Below are positions 11,451 through 22,680 of a stretch of DNA of 64,000 bases, piece after piece; within the stretch, counting starts at the first letter, position 1, and each line of letters begins with the position of its first letter. Both the position numbers and the translations under genes were made by a program. The notes beneath the pieces are model-generated. The model did no database searches, was not told the origin of the DNA, and was given only the letters and a program-made list of their open reading frames with translations. The stretch spans positions 558,001-622,000 of the forward strand of contig JAPFQT010000085.1 of assembly GCA_027627225.1 (NCBI GenBank), written 5' to 3'. The stretch is from Congeria kusceri (taxonomy: Eukaryota > Mollusca > Bivalvia > Myida > Dreissenidae).

Positions 11451-11592
11451 TAACACGTGCGCACATGTTAGCTACCACGTGCGCACGTGTTAATCATGAT
11501 GTGCGCACGTGTTAACTATTACGTGCGCACGTTATAGTTATTACGTGCACACGTGATATTTAACACGTGCGCACGTGATTATTAACACGTGA
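11451..11592. repeat. 22-bp CACGTG minisatellite
   Basis: About 6.5 tandem units of 22 bp built on the palindrome ACGTGCGCACGT. Each unit carries one or two CACGTG or near-CACGTG (E-box type) hexamers and alternating TAAC/TATT spacers. It is absent from the matching place in duplication copy 2. It abuts a remnant of about 1.3 units of the 26-bp minisatellite at 11593-11625. Confidence 0.9.
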
Positions 11593-11625
11593 CGTGACAC
11601 AACCAAGCGACGCAACGATAGGACA
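11593..11625. repeat. Remnant of the 26-bp minisatellite
   Basis: About 1.3 units (GTGACACAACCAAGCGACGC...), matching in position the ten-unit array at 35564-35806 in duplication copy 2. Confidence 0.7.
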
Positions 11626-11659
11626 CTATGACTGTAAGTAACCACAGTACCTCAACCTT

Positions 11660-11925
11660 GAGCACTTTGTGTACAAGTTGGTACGATCGTCCTATGAACA
11701 ACCACCAATCGGCATTCCATTTCGGAAATCTTTCTAGGTTAATTTTCATGTAGACTTCCGGTTTACAAGTAAGGTCGATTTAACCCGTATTTCATCCACG
11801 ACACGGCTGTTCCGTTGTAGAAAATGGGACACGTGACATGGTGCAGACGACAATTATGCAGACGTTAAATTATGCAGATAAAACTTGCACGTGTCCAGCC
11901 CGTGGCTGGAAGGATGGACTTATTG
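11660..11925. repeat. Dispersed module M, degenerate copy
   Basis: Retains 'GTAGACTTCCGGTTTACAAG', 'GGTCGATTTAACC', 'GGGACACGTGACATGGTGCA' and 'GCAGACGACAATTATGCAG'. It is the most diverged of the five module M copies. Confidence 0.45.
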
Positions 11926-11939
11926 TAAATCTATTGAAA

Positions 11940-12720
11940 CGCTTTCCATGATTAACTTTTAATAATGGTACAAAGAGTATAATTTTTAATAAACCACACG
12001 AACAATAATTTATGGACATATTTTAATTATGAAGGAATCTAAAGAAAGCGGGTAACCTTGTATATTACCACATCACGTTGAGTCAACCAAAAAAGACGTC
12101 TGACACTTCATAATTTGATACATCATTTTTTAGTTAAAACCGATTTACTCTGCGCAGTAAAGAAGAGCATAATTCTGTTAAAATACCAGTCTGCATCTGA
12201 TACTGGAGTTGATGACGGGGGTATATTCCAAGTTTCAAGTGAATAAGTTGAGCGTAAAAAATAGGTTTGTTTCAGGTTACCCGACCTACCCTAAAAATGC
12301 CCCGACCCTAGAACATTTATTGAGTTTGTCAGATATAATTTTATTTTATTTACCTTTTTCCATTAATTAAAATGTTTTTGGACAAATAAGTGTTCTGTTT
12401 TGATAGAATCCACTTAAAAACAATGTTTAAATAAAGATATTAAAGATATGTTTTGAATATTCATTAAGTTTTAGAATCTTAAAGATGACCATTACACACA
12501 CACCCCCCCCCCCACCCCCACCCCCCCAAAAAAAAAAAAAAATTATAAATCCCTACCTACCTACCTACCCTCATTTTGTGGGGCATGTAACCTGAAACAA
12601 ACATATTCTTTACTCCTTATGTAGATTCGAAGTCACAAGACTTTAACCAAAACATTGACCAAGGTTAAGACGCGTTAGCGGGGGGCGAGTAGGAAAGCTC
12701 ACATATTCTTCAAATATTTA
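11940..12720. mobile_element. 3' part of a P1-type HINE-like element, split by MITE E2
   Basis: Contains one P1-type unit (GAGCATAATTCTGTTAAAAT, 'CCAAGTTTCAAGTGAATAA', 'AAGACTTTAACC') and a degenerate 3' end (CTCACATATTCTTCAAATAT then TTAAGCTAA). The same fragment is at 36063-36305, where it is not interrupted. Confidence 0.65.
12250..12622. mobile_element. MITE E2, present only in duplication copy 1
   Basis: Terminal inverted repeats of about 25 bp share the core GTTTGTTTCAGGTTAC, preceded by GTAAA(A/G)AATA on both ends. The interior includes a C/A homopolymer run (12500-12541) and CCTA repeats. At the matching place in copy 2 (about 36190) the flanks 'GTGAATAA' and 'GTAGATT.GAAG' are joined directly with no element, so this is a real insertion after the duplication, or a clean loss in copy 2. 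Confidence 0.75.
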
Positions 12721-12729
12721 AGCTAAAAT

Positions 12730-13869
12730 AACAATATACATTTTTATGAAAGATGATGTTTGAAAAAGATACATTCTTGGTATCGACATATAGAAAGAAA
12801 TATTTTAATAAACGCATGCTTTTACGTTCACCCTAAATACGATCATAAGCCATACTAATATGTTGGTAAAAAAGGTAAAATACTATTAACTCATTTATTT
12901 ATTCAATTACTTTTTATTCGCTGCCAAAACAATATAAACTATATACAAATGAGCTAAAATGTTATACAAAACATAACGAATTTAAATTGTAAACAATATA
13001 CATGTATCGTATATTAATATCAGACTTTTATAATCAGGTCTAGATAACCTAAGGGAAGCAACTGCCATTTGGGAACTGGCCAAGAAGTAGAATCGAGTTG
13101 TCTTCCGTGTCTTGTAGTAGTTCATTGTTATTTGAATTGTTTAGATTGTTATTATATATTATTATATTCCCCAATAATTTTTGTTTAACTGTTATGGGTT
13201 AGTAAGTAGCAGGCATTACATTTATTTCAGTTAAACAACAAGCAACGATCTAAATGTATCGAAAACGCATCGGGCATTACAATGAAGGCGTTATAATTAA
13301 ATTGATATGTACGATTATAATTAATTAATCAAATAAACGACATAACACCATGTATTATCTAAGTTGTTGTTTATTTAATTTCAAACTATGAAGTGACACA
13401 GACACACATTTGGTGAATGTTTATTTATGGCTCTTTGTCTGCAAAACTTAGCAGCGCTCCAGCAATTCAACACCTCAAAAAAGCTATAAAAACTGCTATT
13501 CCCTTCCCTTGGTCATTATTGCTTTTATGTATTGTATAAGGACACTGTTACACAACAGCCCCAATGTAGTTTATCAACAGATGGTAAAATGTACGAATAT
13601 CGTAGTAGTACAATGCATGTTCTTCCATACTCGTATACAGAAACATTTCTTCACCATCTTTTACCGACGTAAAAATAAGCGATACTTCTGTGCAAAAATC
13701 TAGTAACAACTCTTCCTAAAGGTTAACGAAGCTACATATAGACATATAACTGCAAAGCACACGAAATAGTAAAACACAATTACAATAAAACATTCAACCA
13801 GTATTCATTAAACTGTTTTAATAAATCTTAAATCTTGTCATTAAATTGAGGCATTACACGGTTGAGTCT
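12730..13869. other. Duplicated unique-like DNA, no gene
   Basis: AT-rich sequence with a clear partner at 40.44-41.81 and 43.51-43.65 kb (for example 'AAAAAGATACATTCTTGGTA', 'CTTTTTATTCGCTGCCAAAA', 'CCTAAGGGAAGCAACTGCC', 'ATCGAGTTGTCTTCCGTG'). The 'GGGAAGCAACTGC ... GAGTTGTCTYCC' motif also recurs at 23.27, 52.22, 57.11 and, in part, 60.00 kb. No frame is conserved between the copies. Confidence 0.6.
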
Positions 13870-14207
13870 AATTCTAACATGATACTCGCTAATTTGTCTA
13901 TACACAAAGAATATTTGTTAAATTACTCAATAAACAACGCAACAAATAGTCCCGATTCTGAGCGGAGCTTGGTAAAATGTAGTTTCATTACAATTGCAAA
14001 AAATTGTAAATTATGTTAGAATTGAAATAACTTTCGCATTGTCGTTGTTTATCGGCCAATAAACAACTATTTGTCGTTCTAATGCGTTGCTATTCAACCA
14101 TTCGAACTAACGTCCTCGTGGTTTAATTCCTATGCATAAGAACTCCAAATCGTTGTTTATTGGCCGAAAAACAATAATAAATCGAAAATTATTTCTTAAA
14201 TAACACA
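13870..14207 (-). mobile_element. FB copy 3, present only in duplication copy 1
   Basis: A near-complete single unit: starts TTCTAACATGATACTCGCTA, then 'CTCAATAAACAACGCAAC', 'TCCCGATTCTGAGCGGAG', two near-palindromes and the end 'ATCGAAAATTATTTCTTAAA'. In copy 2 the flanks are continuous at about 43655-43712, without any FB sequence. It lies 165 bp before the 26-bp array, and FB copy 4 in the opposite orientation lies after it. Confidence 0.85.
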
Positions 14208-14371
14208 CATACACGAAAAATCGTTGCATTTGAACAACAATAAATAACTATTGTAACAACAAGCGTACATGATAAAACAGCAGCGAGACAAGTCGCGTAA
14301 ATAAACACGTCAAAATAAATATAAATATATCAATGTCCAATTACAGCAAACATGCTCATCGTGACAATTTA

Positions 14372-16371
14372 TCCAACCAAGCGACACAACAGCGTAACAC
14401 AACCAGGCGACACAACAGCGTAATACAACCACGCGACACAACAGCTGAATACAACCAGGCGAAACAACAGAGCAACACAAGCAGGCGACACAACAGCGTA
14501 ACATAACCAGGGTACACAAAAGCGTAACACAACCAGTCGACACAACAGCGTAACACATCCAGTCGACACAACAGCGTAACACAACCAGGCGACACAACAG
14601 CGTAACACAATCAGGCGACACAACAACGTAACACAATCAGGAGTAACAACAGCGTAACACAACCAGGCGACACAACAGCGTAACACAACCAGGCGACACA
14701 ACAGCGTAATACAACCAGGCGACACAACCAGGTGACACAACAGCGTAACACAACCAGGCGACACAACAGCGCAATACAAACAGGCTACACAACGACGTAT
14801 CACAACCAGGTAATACAACAGCGTAACACAACTAGGTGACACAACAGCGTAACACAACCAGGCGACGCAAAAGCGTAATATTACCAGGCAACACACACGC
14901 GTAACACAACCAGGTGACACAACAGCGTAACACGACTAGACGACACAACAACGTAACACAACCAGGCGACACAACAGCGTAACACAACCAGGAGACAAAA
15001 CGACGTAACACAACAGCGTAACACAACCAGGCGACGCAACAGCGTAACACAACCAGGCAACACAACTGCGTAACACAACCAGGCGACACAACAGCGTAAC
15101 CCGACTAGGAGACACAACAACGTAACACAACCAGGCGACACAACAGCGTTACACAACCAGGCGACACAACGAAGGAACACAACCAGGTAACACAACAGCT
15201 GTACACAACCAGGCGACACAACAATGTAACACAACCAGGCGACACAACAACGGAACACAACCAAGCAACACAACAACGGAACACAACTATGCAACACAAC
15301 AACGAAACACAACAAGGCGACACAACAACAGAACACATCCAAGAGACCAAACAATGGAATACAACTAGGCGACACAACAATGAAACACAAACAAGCCACA
15401 CAACAACGGAACACATCTAGGCGACACAACAACGGAACACAACTAGGAGACACAACAAAGGAACACAACCTAGCGAAAAAACGACGGAACACAACTAGGC
15501 GTCACTACAACGGAATACAACTAAGCGACACAACAACTGCACACAACCAAGCGACACAACGACGGAAACACAACAAAGCTACATAACGATGGAACTCAAC
15601 CAAGTGTCACAATGACGGAATACAATCAAGCGACAAAACGACGGAACTGATCCAAGCTTCACAATGATGGACTTCAGCCAAGCTTCATAACGATGGAACT
15701 CAACCAAGCTTCACAACGACGTAACTCAACCAAGCTTCACAACGACGTAACCCAACCAAGCTTCACAGCGACGAAACACAACCAAGCGTCACAACGACGA
15801 ACTCAACAAAGCCTTACAACGACGGAAGTCAACCAAGCATTACAACGGCTGAAGCCAACCAAGCGACACAACGACGGAACTAAACCAAGCGACACAACGA
15901 CGGCGCTCAACCAAGCGACACACCGACGGAGCTCAACTAAGCGATACAACGACGGAACTTAACCAAGCATCACAACGACGAAGCTCAACCAGGAGACACA
16001 ATGACGGAACTCAACCAAGCTACTCAACGACGGGACTCAACCAAGCTACTCAACGACCGAACTCAACCAAGAGACATAACGACGGAACTCAAGCAAGCTA
16101 CACAACGACGAAACTCACCAAAGAGACACAACGTCGGAACTCAACCAGCGACACAACGACGGAACTCAACCAAGCTACACAACGACGGAACTCAACCAAG
16201 AGACACAACAACGGAACTCAACTAAGAGACACAACGACGGAACTCAACCAAGCTACACAACGACGGAACTCAACCAAGAGACACAACAACGGAACTCAAC
16301 CAAGCGACACAACGACGGATCTCAACCTACAAACACAACGACGGAACTAAACCAAGCTACACAACGACGGA
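14372..16371. repeat. 26-bp minisatellite, array A (about 77 units)
   Basis: The array changes along its length. Units at 14.38-15.17 kb end in ACAGCGTAACACAACCAGG. From about 15.17-15.6 kb they shift to ACAACGGAACACAACNAG. From about 15.6 kb they become GACGGAACTCAACCAAGC with TACACAAC or GACACAAC. Array C in copy 2 shows the same order of variants. Open frames on either strand (for example 14881-15492 minus, 15693-15962 plus) are array by-products with a 26-residue period. Confidence 0.95.
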
Positions 16372-16424
16372 GCATGATAATTCTATGTGTACAATTACCA
16401 ACACTTTTGTTCCAACAGCATCAT

Positions 16425-16640
16425 GTTGTAGCAATGTAATTTAATATGTGATATCCTCCTTTCGATCGGAAGATCGTGAGTTTGATTCCTACTCCGGGAG
16501 CTTGCGAATGATCTTAATTAAAAGTCATCGGTGTAGTGGTTTTACCCGGATAACGGACTTGAAAGGGTCTTGATAAGCATTTGGCTTTCGACACCGGATC
16601 TTTAAAATATAACTGCAAGTTTAAACTAAACCTGACAGTC
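16425..16640 (+). mobile_element. Degenerate tRNA-derived SINE (duplication copy 1)
   Basis: Same family as 6800-6990: 'GATATCCTCCTTTCGATCGG', B-box-like 'GTGAGTTTGATTCC', 'ACCCGGATAACGGACTTGAA' and the tail 'GCAAGTTTAAACTAAAC'. It is matched base for base over long runs by 45658-45865, so the SINE was in place before the duplication. Confidence 0.8.
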
Positions 16641-17384
16641 AATAATGACATCAAATTTTGTTTTTTACAATGTTGACTTTCTTCATAAGTGTTTTACCCA
16701 ATCAAAAATCAGATCAGGAGAAAAAGGTCTCCAAGCTCGGATACAGGATTTTGAATTAGCGTGGGCAAAAATATTTAGTGCACAAATATTTAGTAACTGC
16801 AAGCAAAGTACTGTTGGTCTCTCGAACATGTTAGTGTATAACGATAACACCTGAATGATGCAATATCAGCAAAAACAGCAATTAAACGAAAATACCACAG
16901 AACGGGTTTGATAATTAGTTTAATTACAATAAATTGACTGAATAATACATCATTGGCAAATTAATGCATATGCGTAAGGTATTGTCAGGTTTAAAAAAAT
17001 CGAATGTTGGAAAATGTTAGAGTGGACGTACGCCTGCTTCCGCCCCCCTCTAAATCGCCTATGGTAGCGTATTTCTTGTTGTTGTGCAGTATTTCTTTTG
17101 TTGCCATAACGACCACAATTTAGTAAGACGATCAAGAAAAACAATGTGTATTATCACCTCATTGCTCTTTCTTTAAGCATATCAAAATATTGCAGGATCC
17201 ACATTTTCTCATAGAAAGAGACAGACGCGATTTCGGACAGTTATTACATCTGGGGCCATATTTTAGAAACATCTTAAGTAGAATCTTATCTTTATATCAC
17301 CATTTTTCGTAATTCTATGTTTAAATCACAGTGGCCTTAGTGTTTATTAATTTTCAACTTATTAAGAATTTAAGAAATTATTAT
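16641..17384. other. Duplicated spacer with head of a GGGCCC-type MITE
   Basis: Partner of 45866-46240. Contains 'CTGGGGCCATATTTTAGAAA' at 17250-17270, followed by 'CATCTTAAGTAGAATC', the left end of the GGGCCC-type MITE. Open frames of 64-69 codons are not conserved between the copies. Confidence 0.5.
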
Positions 17385-17703
17385 CCATTTACCATTGTTT
17401 TTTTTGCCAAAAGAACCCACAACAATTTGGAGTTCTGATGCGCAGGAATATAAACCACGAGGGCGTTAGCCACGCATCAAAACGACAAAGAGTTGTTTAT
17501 TGGCCGACAAACAACGATAATGCGAATATTATTTCGATTCTATCATGATTTGACATATCTTTTTCCAAATGTAATTGGACCTACTTTTTACTATGCTCCG
17601 CTCAGAATCGGGATGATTTTTTGCGTTGTTTATTGGGTAGTTTAACAACGATAATTTTGTTGTTTGTCTTTAGTAAAGGTAGGGAGTATCATGTTAAAAT
17701 ATT
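17385..17703 (+). mobile_element. FB copy 4, present only in duplication copy 1
   Basis: Carries TTTGGAGTTCTGATGCGCAG, 'CACGAGGGCGTTAG', one near-palindrome, 'CGCTCAGAATCGGGAT' and the end 'GGGAGTATCATGTTAAAATA'. At about 46238 in copy 2 the flanks (CAACTTATTA...AAATTATT and CAACTGTAAA) are joined without the element. Part of the left palindrome arm is missing. Confidence 0.8.
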
Positions 17704-17947
17704 GCTTACTCAACTGTAAAGGAATTCATATATTTAAATTATGTATATAAAATAATAGCTTTCAAAAATAGGAACTAATTATTTTAAAGTAAACGTACAA
17801 TGTTTCGGGACTAGAGCCACAGATTCCCTTTATACAAGGTAGACTATATTCATGAATGTTTTACCACATCATAACAAAATTACGTTGATAAAATAAGAGA
17901 ATTATGTATCATGATCTGTACAATAATAACGGATTGGTAATGAATAA

Positions 17948-18523
17948 CTTGAACTCCGCGAGTCGGATGTGTCGCCTGACGCCAGATAGCTTACGTGAAT
18001 CCAAATGAAGAAGCACTTTAGGTTAATGCTTAATTTCTTAAACAGATTCATTGAAATCTTTAAAAGCATTGCACTCTGGCTAATTGCAAAGAAAATACTA
18101 ATTAAAACCAAAAATGTGACACAAAAATAAGTATGAAAATTTACAAAGGGCAATAACTCCGAAAGTATGAGGTGCAGAGTAACGGTTCCTGTGCACTGCA
18201 CTTCTCTCAATGAGATCTATCTACCTATGAAGTTTCAAGTTGATAGATTTAATAGTCTTAGAGTTATGCTCCGGACAAAAATTAAGTATGAAAATATACA
18301 AAGGGCAATAACTCCAAAATTATGCGATGCAGAGTAACTTTTCTTGGGCACTGCACTTTCCCTCAATGAGGTCGATCTACCTATGAAGTTTCATGTTGAT
18401 AGCTCTAATAGTCTAAGAGTTATGCTCCAGACAAGCGAAAGGGGACGCCGCCTCCGACACCGCCGCCGACGCCTCCGCCGGCAAAAGTAACACCTATATG
18501 TCGCTTTTTCAGGCGACACAAAA
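17948..18523. mobile_element. HINE/pearl-like element, family P4, only in duplication copy 1
   Basis: Perfect 11-bp inverted pair GTGTCGCCTGA (17969-17979) and TCAGGCGACAC (18509-18519). The interior has about two to three units of about 170-190 bp with 'CAAAGGGCAATAACTCC', 'CCTATGAAGTTTCA' and 'GTTATGCTCCGGACA', then a GCCGCC-rich stretch. The 3' end can form a hairpin GTCGC/GCGAC. Copy 2 has the empty site at about 47005-47015 (GGATTGGTAATAAATTAAAA). Confidence 0.8.
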
Positions 18524-18525
18524 AT

Positions 18526-18557
18526 TAAAATTATTATTATTATTATTATTATTATGA
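18526..18557. repeat. (ATT)n microsatellite
   Basis: About nine ATT triplets; the partner in copy 2 (47014-47064) has more and is interrupted, so the tract length changed after duplication. Confidence 0.9.
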
Positions 18558-18589
18558 TAATACTGAATTGTTGAACTAATAAATGTTCA

Positions 18590-18750
18590 TTCCGTGTATT
18601 AGAGACTGTCCTGCAACTTCACGACATCCTCGTGCACAGTGTACAGTCAGTTAAAAGTTGCGTGCTCGATCGATGAAGCAAAGCACGAGGAAATCATGAA
18701 ATTCGGGTGACATACAGGAAAGCTTATTTTGGCGTCAGGTCGACTTTTGC
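18590..18750. repeat. Triplicated block, copy 1
   Basis: GTCCTGCAACTTCACGACAT, then 'CGTGCACAGTGTACA', 'AAGTTGC.TGCTCGAT' and 'AGCAAAGCACGAGGAAATC' occur here, at 47320-47475 and at 55280-55440. The 55-kb copy is the third. No function recognised. Confidence 0.7.
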
Positions 18751-18775
18751 TAAAAATATATTTACAACAGACACG

Positions 18776-19047
18776 TGGGCCCAAATTTATAAAGATTCGT
18801 AAGTCATTCTTAAGTTAGGGAAAATTAGTCCAAATCAGAATTTGCGTTTGAAATTCTATTTTTAAGAACATATTCCTCACAAATACAGAAAATTGATAAA
18901 CTTGGACTAATGTTGCACGTATAGGTCCAAATATTGAAATGATACATTTCTGTGTCAGAAAATCGATAAATAAAAGTTCAGAATTTTAAGATTTTTTTTT
19001 TTTTTTTAATGTTGGCCTTAGATTCGTTGTAAATACCAGCCCTGGTA
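18776..19047. mobile_element. GGGCCC-type MITE, copy G1
   Basis: The left end GGGCCCAAATTTATAAAGAT and the right end AAATACCAGCCCTGG are imperfect inverted repeats about 270 bp apart, as in the cleaner copy at 21370-21637. A second, left-half-only copy follows at 19087-19150. Confidence 0.65.
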
Positions 19048-19150
19048 ATCCCTTGATAAAAATATTATGGTTACCAAAGACACGTGGGCCCAACGTGGGC
19101 CCATATTCATAAAGATTCTTAAGTCAATCTTAACTTAATGAGAAATTACG

Positions 19151-19915
19151 TTTGAAACGCTATGACAGACACTAAATGTTAATGCCTTCTAAATACATTG
19201 AACCTTCTGTTACCCGTTTTTCGAGTATAACAGCAACATTTACATAAAAGGTACTAAACCACCATCACAACACGGCGCGGTTTCAATTATGACGTCACCG
19301 ACGTCATTGTCACGTTTGATTATTGATCGGGTTGTGTGTATAACCTGTAAATTGCAATAATTAAATAACAAGTATGTTGCTAAAATATGTTTCAAACAGC
19401 ACAATAAACCCCAGACATCACTACAGAAAGCCTTTAAACCATATTGTTGGTCTCAACCAATAGTTGTAATAGTCCGAGAAACTATAACTATTAATTGCAA
19501 CGTAATAGTACATCACAAAAATAGTGCTCCTATTTCTTTAAGATTAATAAAATTTAGTAAGTCTGCATACTTGTATACGTTTTCGTACCATTTATGAAAT
19601 ACGTTACAGTACATGTCTAAACCGTCTACAAAATTACCACTTGCTTCAAACATCCAGAACATTTAAACATGCGAGCCGCGTACAGTTAGAACATGCATCA
19701 GCATACTTGGAAGTTAATTGTTACACAATACCAATACTTCACCGCATTAATAAATGCAAAAAAATATTAACAGTATTACAATTTTTCTCCGAATCTGTTC
19801 TTTATCTAGTTTATTGCTGGCACTGTAACGTATTCTACTCTTGTATAAAAACAAACTTGCATTTTATACAAGAGCTGTCTCTCTCCACTATTCAAACCGC
19901 TTTGTCACAGTAATG
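19151..19915. other. Unique-like DNA, partly duplicated
   Basis: The part from about 19580 matches 49515-49790 and, more weakly, 56490-56640 ('CAGAACATTTAAAC', 'CTAGTTTATTGCTGGCACTG'). A 90-codon open frame at 19641-19913 is not kept open in the other copies. No gene is supported. Confidence 0.5.
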
Positions 19916-20390
19916 GGCCTTTTTAGCAAAAACGGGGGTATAATTCTGCTTAAATACTGGTCACAGTTATGGTCCTTGGCCAGTAACCTTATATAATGAC
20001 CCTGATGACATGTTTGAAGTATCCATTGAATATCTGTAGTAGATATAGGGATACAAAGTTTTTGCACGCAAACTTTAACCTAAATTTCTAAGTACAATAA
20101 GGGGCATAATTCTGCTCAATTGCAGGTCAGAGTTATGGGCCTTGGTCAGTGACCTCACATAATGACCTTGAAGACATGTGTGAAGTTGCAATTGAAATCT
20201 GTAGTAGTTACAAAGATATGCCCTTTTACACGCAAACCGCAACCTGAAATTTCGAAGTACAAAAAGGGACATAATTCTGAAAAATTGCAGGTCATAGTAA
20301 TGGGCCTTGGTCAGTGAACTTACATAATCACCCCAAAGACATCTGTGACGTTTTAATTGAATGTCTGTAGTAGTTACAGAGATATAGAGG

Positions 20391-20530
20391 ATATTAGGTT
20401 AGTGTCTTTGTGTACTTGAATTTATCCGACGAGTTAAAGAAAGGTTTACACGGCGAGGCTTGCCGAGCCGTGTAAGCCTTTCGGAGACGAGTCGGATAAT
20501 TTAAGTACACAAAGACACTAACCTAATATT
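20391..20530. repeat. 140-bp near-perfect hairpin
   Basis: Left arm ATATTAGGTTAGTGTCTTTG...TTATCCGACGAG and right arm CTCGTCGGATAA-type...CACTAACCTAATATT pair with only a few mismatches. The centre is ACACGGC/GCCGTGT around GAGGCTTGCCGA. It forms the left edge of the 1.85-kb insert in the P5 element. Confidence 0.9.
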
Positions 20531-22245
20531 CTATTTATCCTACAATATTTTTATTCATGTATTCTATGTTTAACAAACACAATATTAAGTTTAATTATTT
20601 GAAACAATACTCAAAAACGCATTAAATTTACTGAATCTGACCTTGCGTTGTAATATGGTATCATTTCATGATGTTTCCGCCACTCAAAATAGTCCTAAAC
20701 AATTCAATGCAAAACGCAGTGTAACAAGATAAAATATCGCCATATGCTTCGGTTCAATTTTGATCAATATGCCAAATGCTACACACTACAGACTACAGTA
20801 GATAAAAGAAGGTTTTATTCAAATGCAATTCCGTATTTCGACCAAACTCTTCAACAACAAAAGACCAAAATGGCTCGCAATTTTAACTTTCCAAAAATGT
20901 ATGCAGGATTTATCTTCGCCGAGATGTTTATTACAGCATTGCTATTACCTTTCAGAACATACACACAACTCGTGTGACTCAATTTTTCCAGAATGACACA
21001 GCATAAAATTTAAAATGAAATTCACCTCTACTCACCCGAGTTTTTCATTGATAAAAAAAACGTCGTGTTGACTAGTTTTACAGAGGTTCTAGCTTTCATA
21101 ATCAGTCGTTAATCCGCACATGGCCTAATCGATAAAGGTGCAAACAACATCATCATTCTATTCCTTTTAAAACAGTTGGTGTAAGCGGGTAATTCTTCGT
21201 GGATATACTTTCTTTGATCAATCTACACAGAAACGGTTTATTCATCAAAGAAATAGCCCTTTATGTAAATTTCCTTTCAAAAGTAAACTAATCGAAGACT
21301 GCATCCAAATTTACTAGATCCAAATCCTTGTGTTGGCAACAACTCTGTTCTCCACTCACAACTATCCAGCCTGGGCCCGTATTTACAAAGCCCCTTAGGT
21401 AAGACTTCAGTAAATTCCTTAAATTCATACAAATCCTTAAGTCCCTGGCTGTTTCATGTATAGGTCTTTTAACATTAAAATATTGTCAACATGTAAATAT
21501 TGCTTACATGTTTAGTATTACAGCCTTCTTTGCACAGAAATCTTTGGATTTCACATTGAAAATTTGATCTAAAGTTTTCACTTAAGTACAACTTGAGTTA
21601 AGATTTCCCTTAGGAGCTTTGTGAATACCAGCCCAGGTATCGGAAAACACTCGACTTATAGAAAATTGAAATGGGATTAATCTCACCGGTTCCATTCGAG
21701 CCATATATTCTACGGATACACTTTTTGACATAAATCTTATTATCATAATCCATCCATAAACACAGAAACACTAAATATTGTATTCTGATTGCTCTTTTTG
21801 AATTCCAAGTGTGTAAACTTACAACTCAACTGAATGACGTAAAACAAGTAGTTGTGTCATTATGCGCGCACGTGAATTTTGGCGAGTTATTTTAAACCGA
21901 AACTACCTGTATTGGCACGATAGCTTACGGTTATTGATTCTTTTCCTGTACCCATTTGTTACTATTTAATTTATGGTAATGTAGTATTTATTGTTAGGTA
22001 AATAATGCAATGTAATTATTGAATGTTGAGTGTCTTATTTCCACCAATAGATGAACTGTTAAATATCGCCCCATTTCGTAACCTTTAAAATGACTTGTTT
22101 ATGACGTCACTCACATTCCTGGAAAAAGTAGTCCGTCTAAAGTATATACATAAGCGTGTCAGATAAACCTTGCCTGTCGGACAAAGCAAAAGTTTATCTG
22201 ACAGGTAGAGTTTCCTCTATAAAATCATTTAGTGGTAGGATAAAT
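20531..22245. mobile_element. Body of the insert nested in P5, unrecognised
   Basis: 'TTTATCCTACAA' at 20543-20554 and its inverted counterpart 'GTAGGATAAA' near 22236 bound this stretch. A second hairpin (TGTCAGATAAAC/GTTTATCTGACA, 22157-22203) lies near the right edge. A 77-codon open frame at 20744-20977 has no recognisable domain. The GGGCCC-type MITE at 21370-21637 is nested inside. Superfamily unknown. Confidence 0.45.
21370..21637. mobile_element. GGGCCC-type MITE, copy G2 (best preserved)
   Basis: The inverted ends are CCTGGGCCCGTATTTACAAA and TTTGTGAATACCAGCCCAGG, continuing inwards with CTTAGG/CCTAAG-type pairing. It is 268 bp long, non-coding and AT-rich inside. At least eight other whole or partial copies are in the window. 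Confidence 0.85.
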
Positions 22246-22427
22246 GTACTTGCTGCACGCAATCCTTAACCTGAAATGTCTCTTGCTCGCAAACCTTGAC
22301 TTTTCTAAGTATAAAAAGGCCATAATTCTGCTAAAATGCTGCTCACAGTTATGGGTCTTGGTCAGTGACCTGAAGGCATGTGTTAAATTTCAATTGAATA
22401 TCTGTAGAAGATATAGGTACGGGCTGG

Positions 22428-22680
22428 TATTTATCAAAAATCTTAGTCGAAAATTAAGAACATTCTTAAAATTCTCGAATTTAATTATTGGATTTTCTGA
22501 CAAAGTAATGCATTTCTGAAAGATTTCCACACATAATTTGCAATATAATTCAAGGTGTATTAACATCTAGCATTAGTCATGCAAATGTTCCAAAGCATAG
22601 TGTTTTAACCACAAATTCTAATTTTGACTTATGTTCAACTGAAGTTAAGAATGGCTTACGAATCTTTATAAATATGGGCC
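22428..22680. mobile_element. GGGCCC-type MITE, copy G3, nested in P5
   Basis: Starts CGGGCTGGTATTTATCAAAA and ends ACGAATCTTTATAAATATGG followed by GCC. It splits the P5 unit between 'GAAGATATAG' and 'ATGGAGTTGTTGCACGC'. Confidence 0.75.

Noticed and set aside
13870..14207. Origin of replication or viral inverted terminal repeat, because of strong palindromes
   Set aside because: The same palindromes occur in eight dispersed copies with empty sites in the duplication, so they belong to a mobile repeat.
14310..16225. Open frames up to 203 codons on both strands
   Set aside because: Same 26-bp minisatellite artefact as array 1.
19641..19913. 90-codon frame as a small gene
   Set aside because: Duplicated at 49.5 kb with multiple indels and stops; no conservation at protein level.
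20391..20530. Transcription terminator or microRNA precursor
   Set aside because: The 140-bp hairpin lies at the edge of an inserted element inside a repeat, which explains it more simply; no expression evidence is available.
20744..20977. 77-codon frame as the transposase of the 1.85-kb insert
   Set aside because: Too short and without a recognisable motif or acidic triad.
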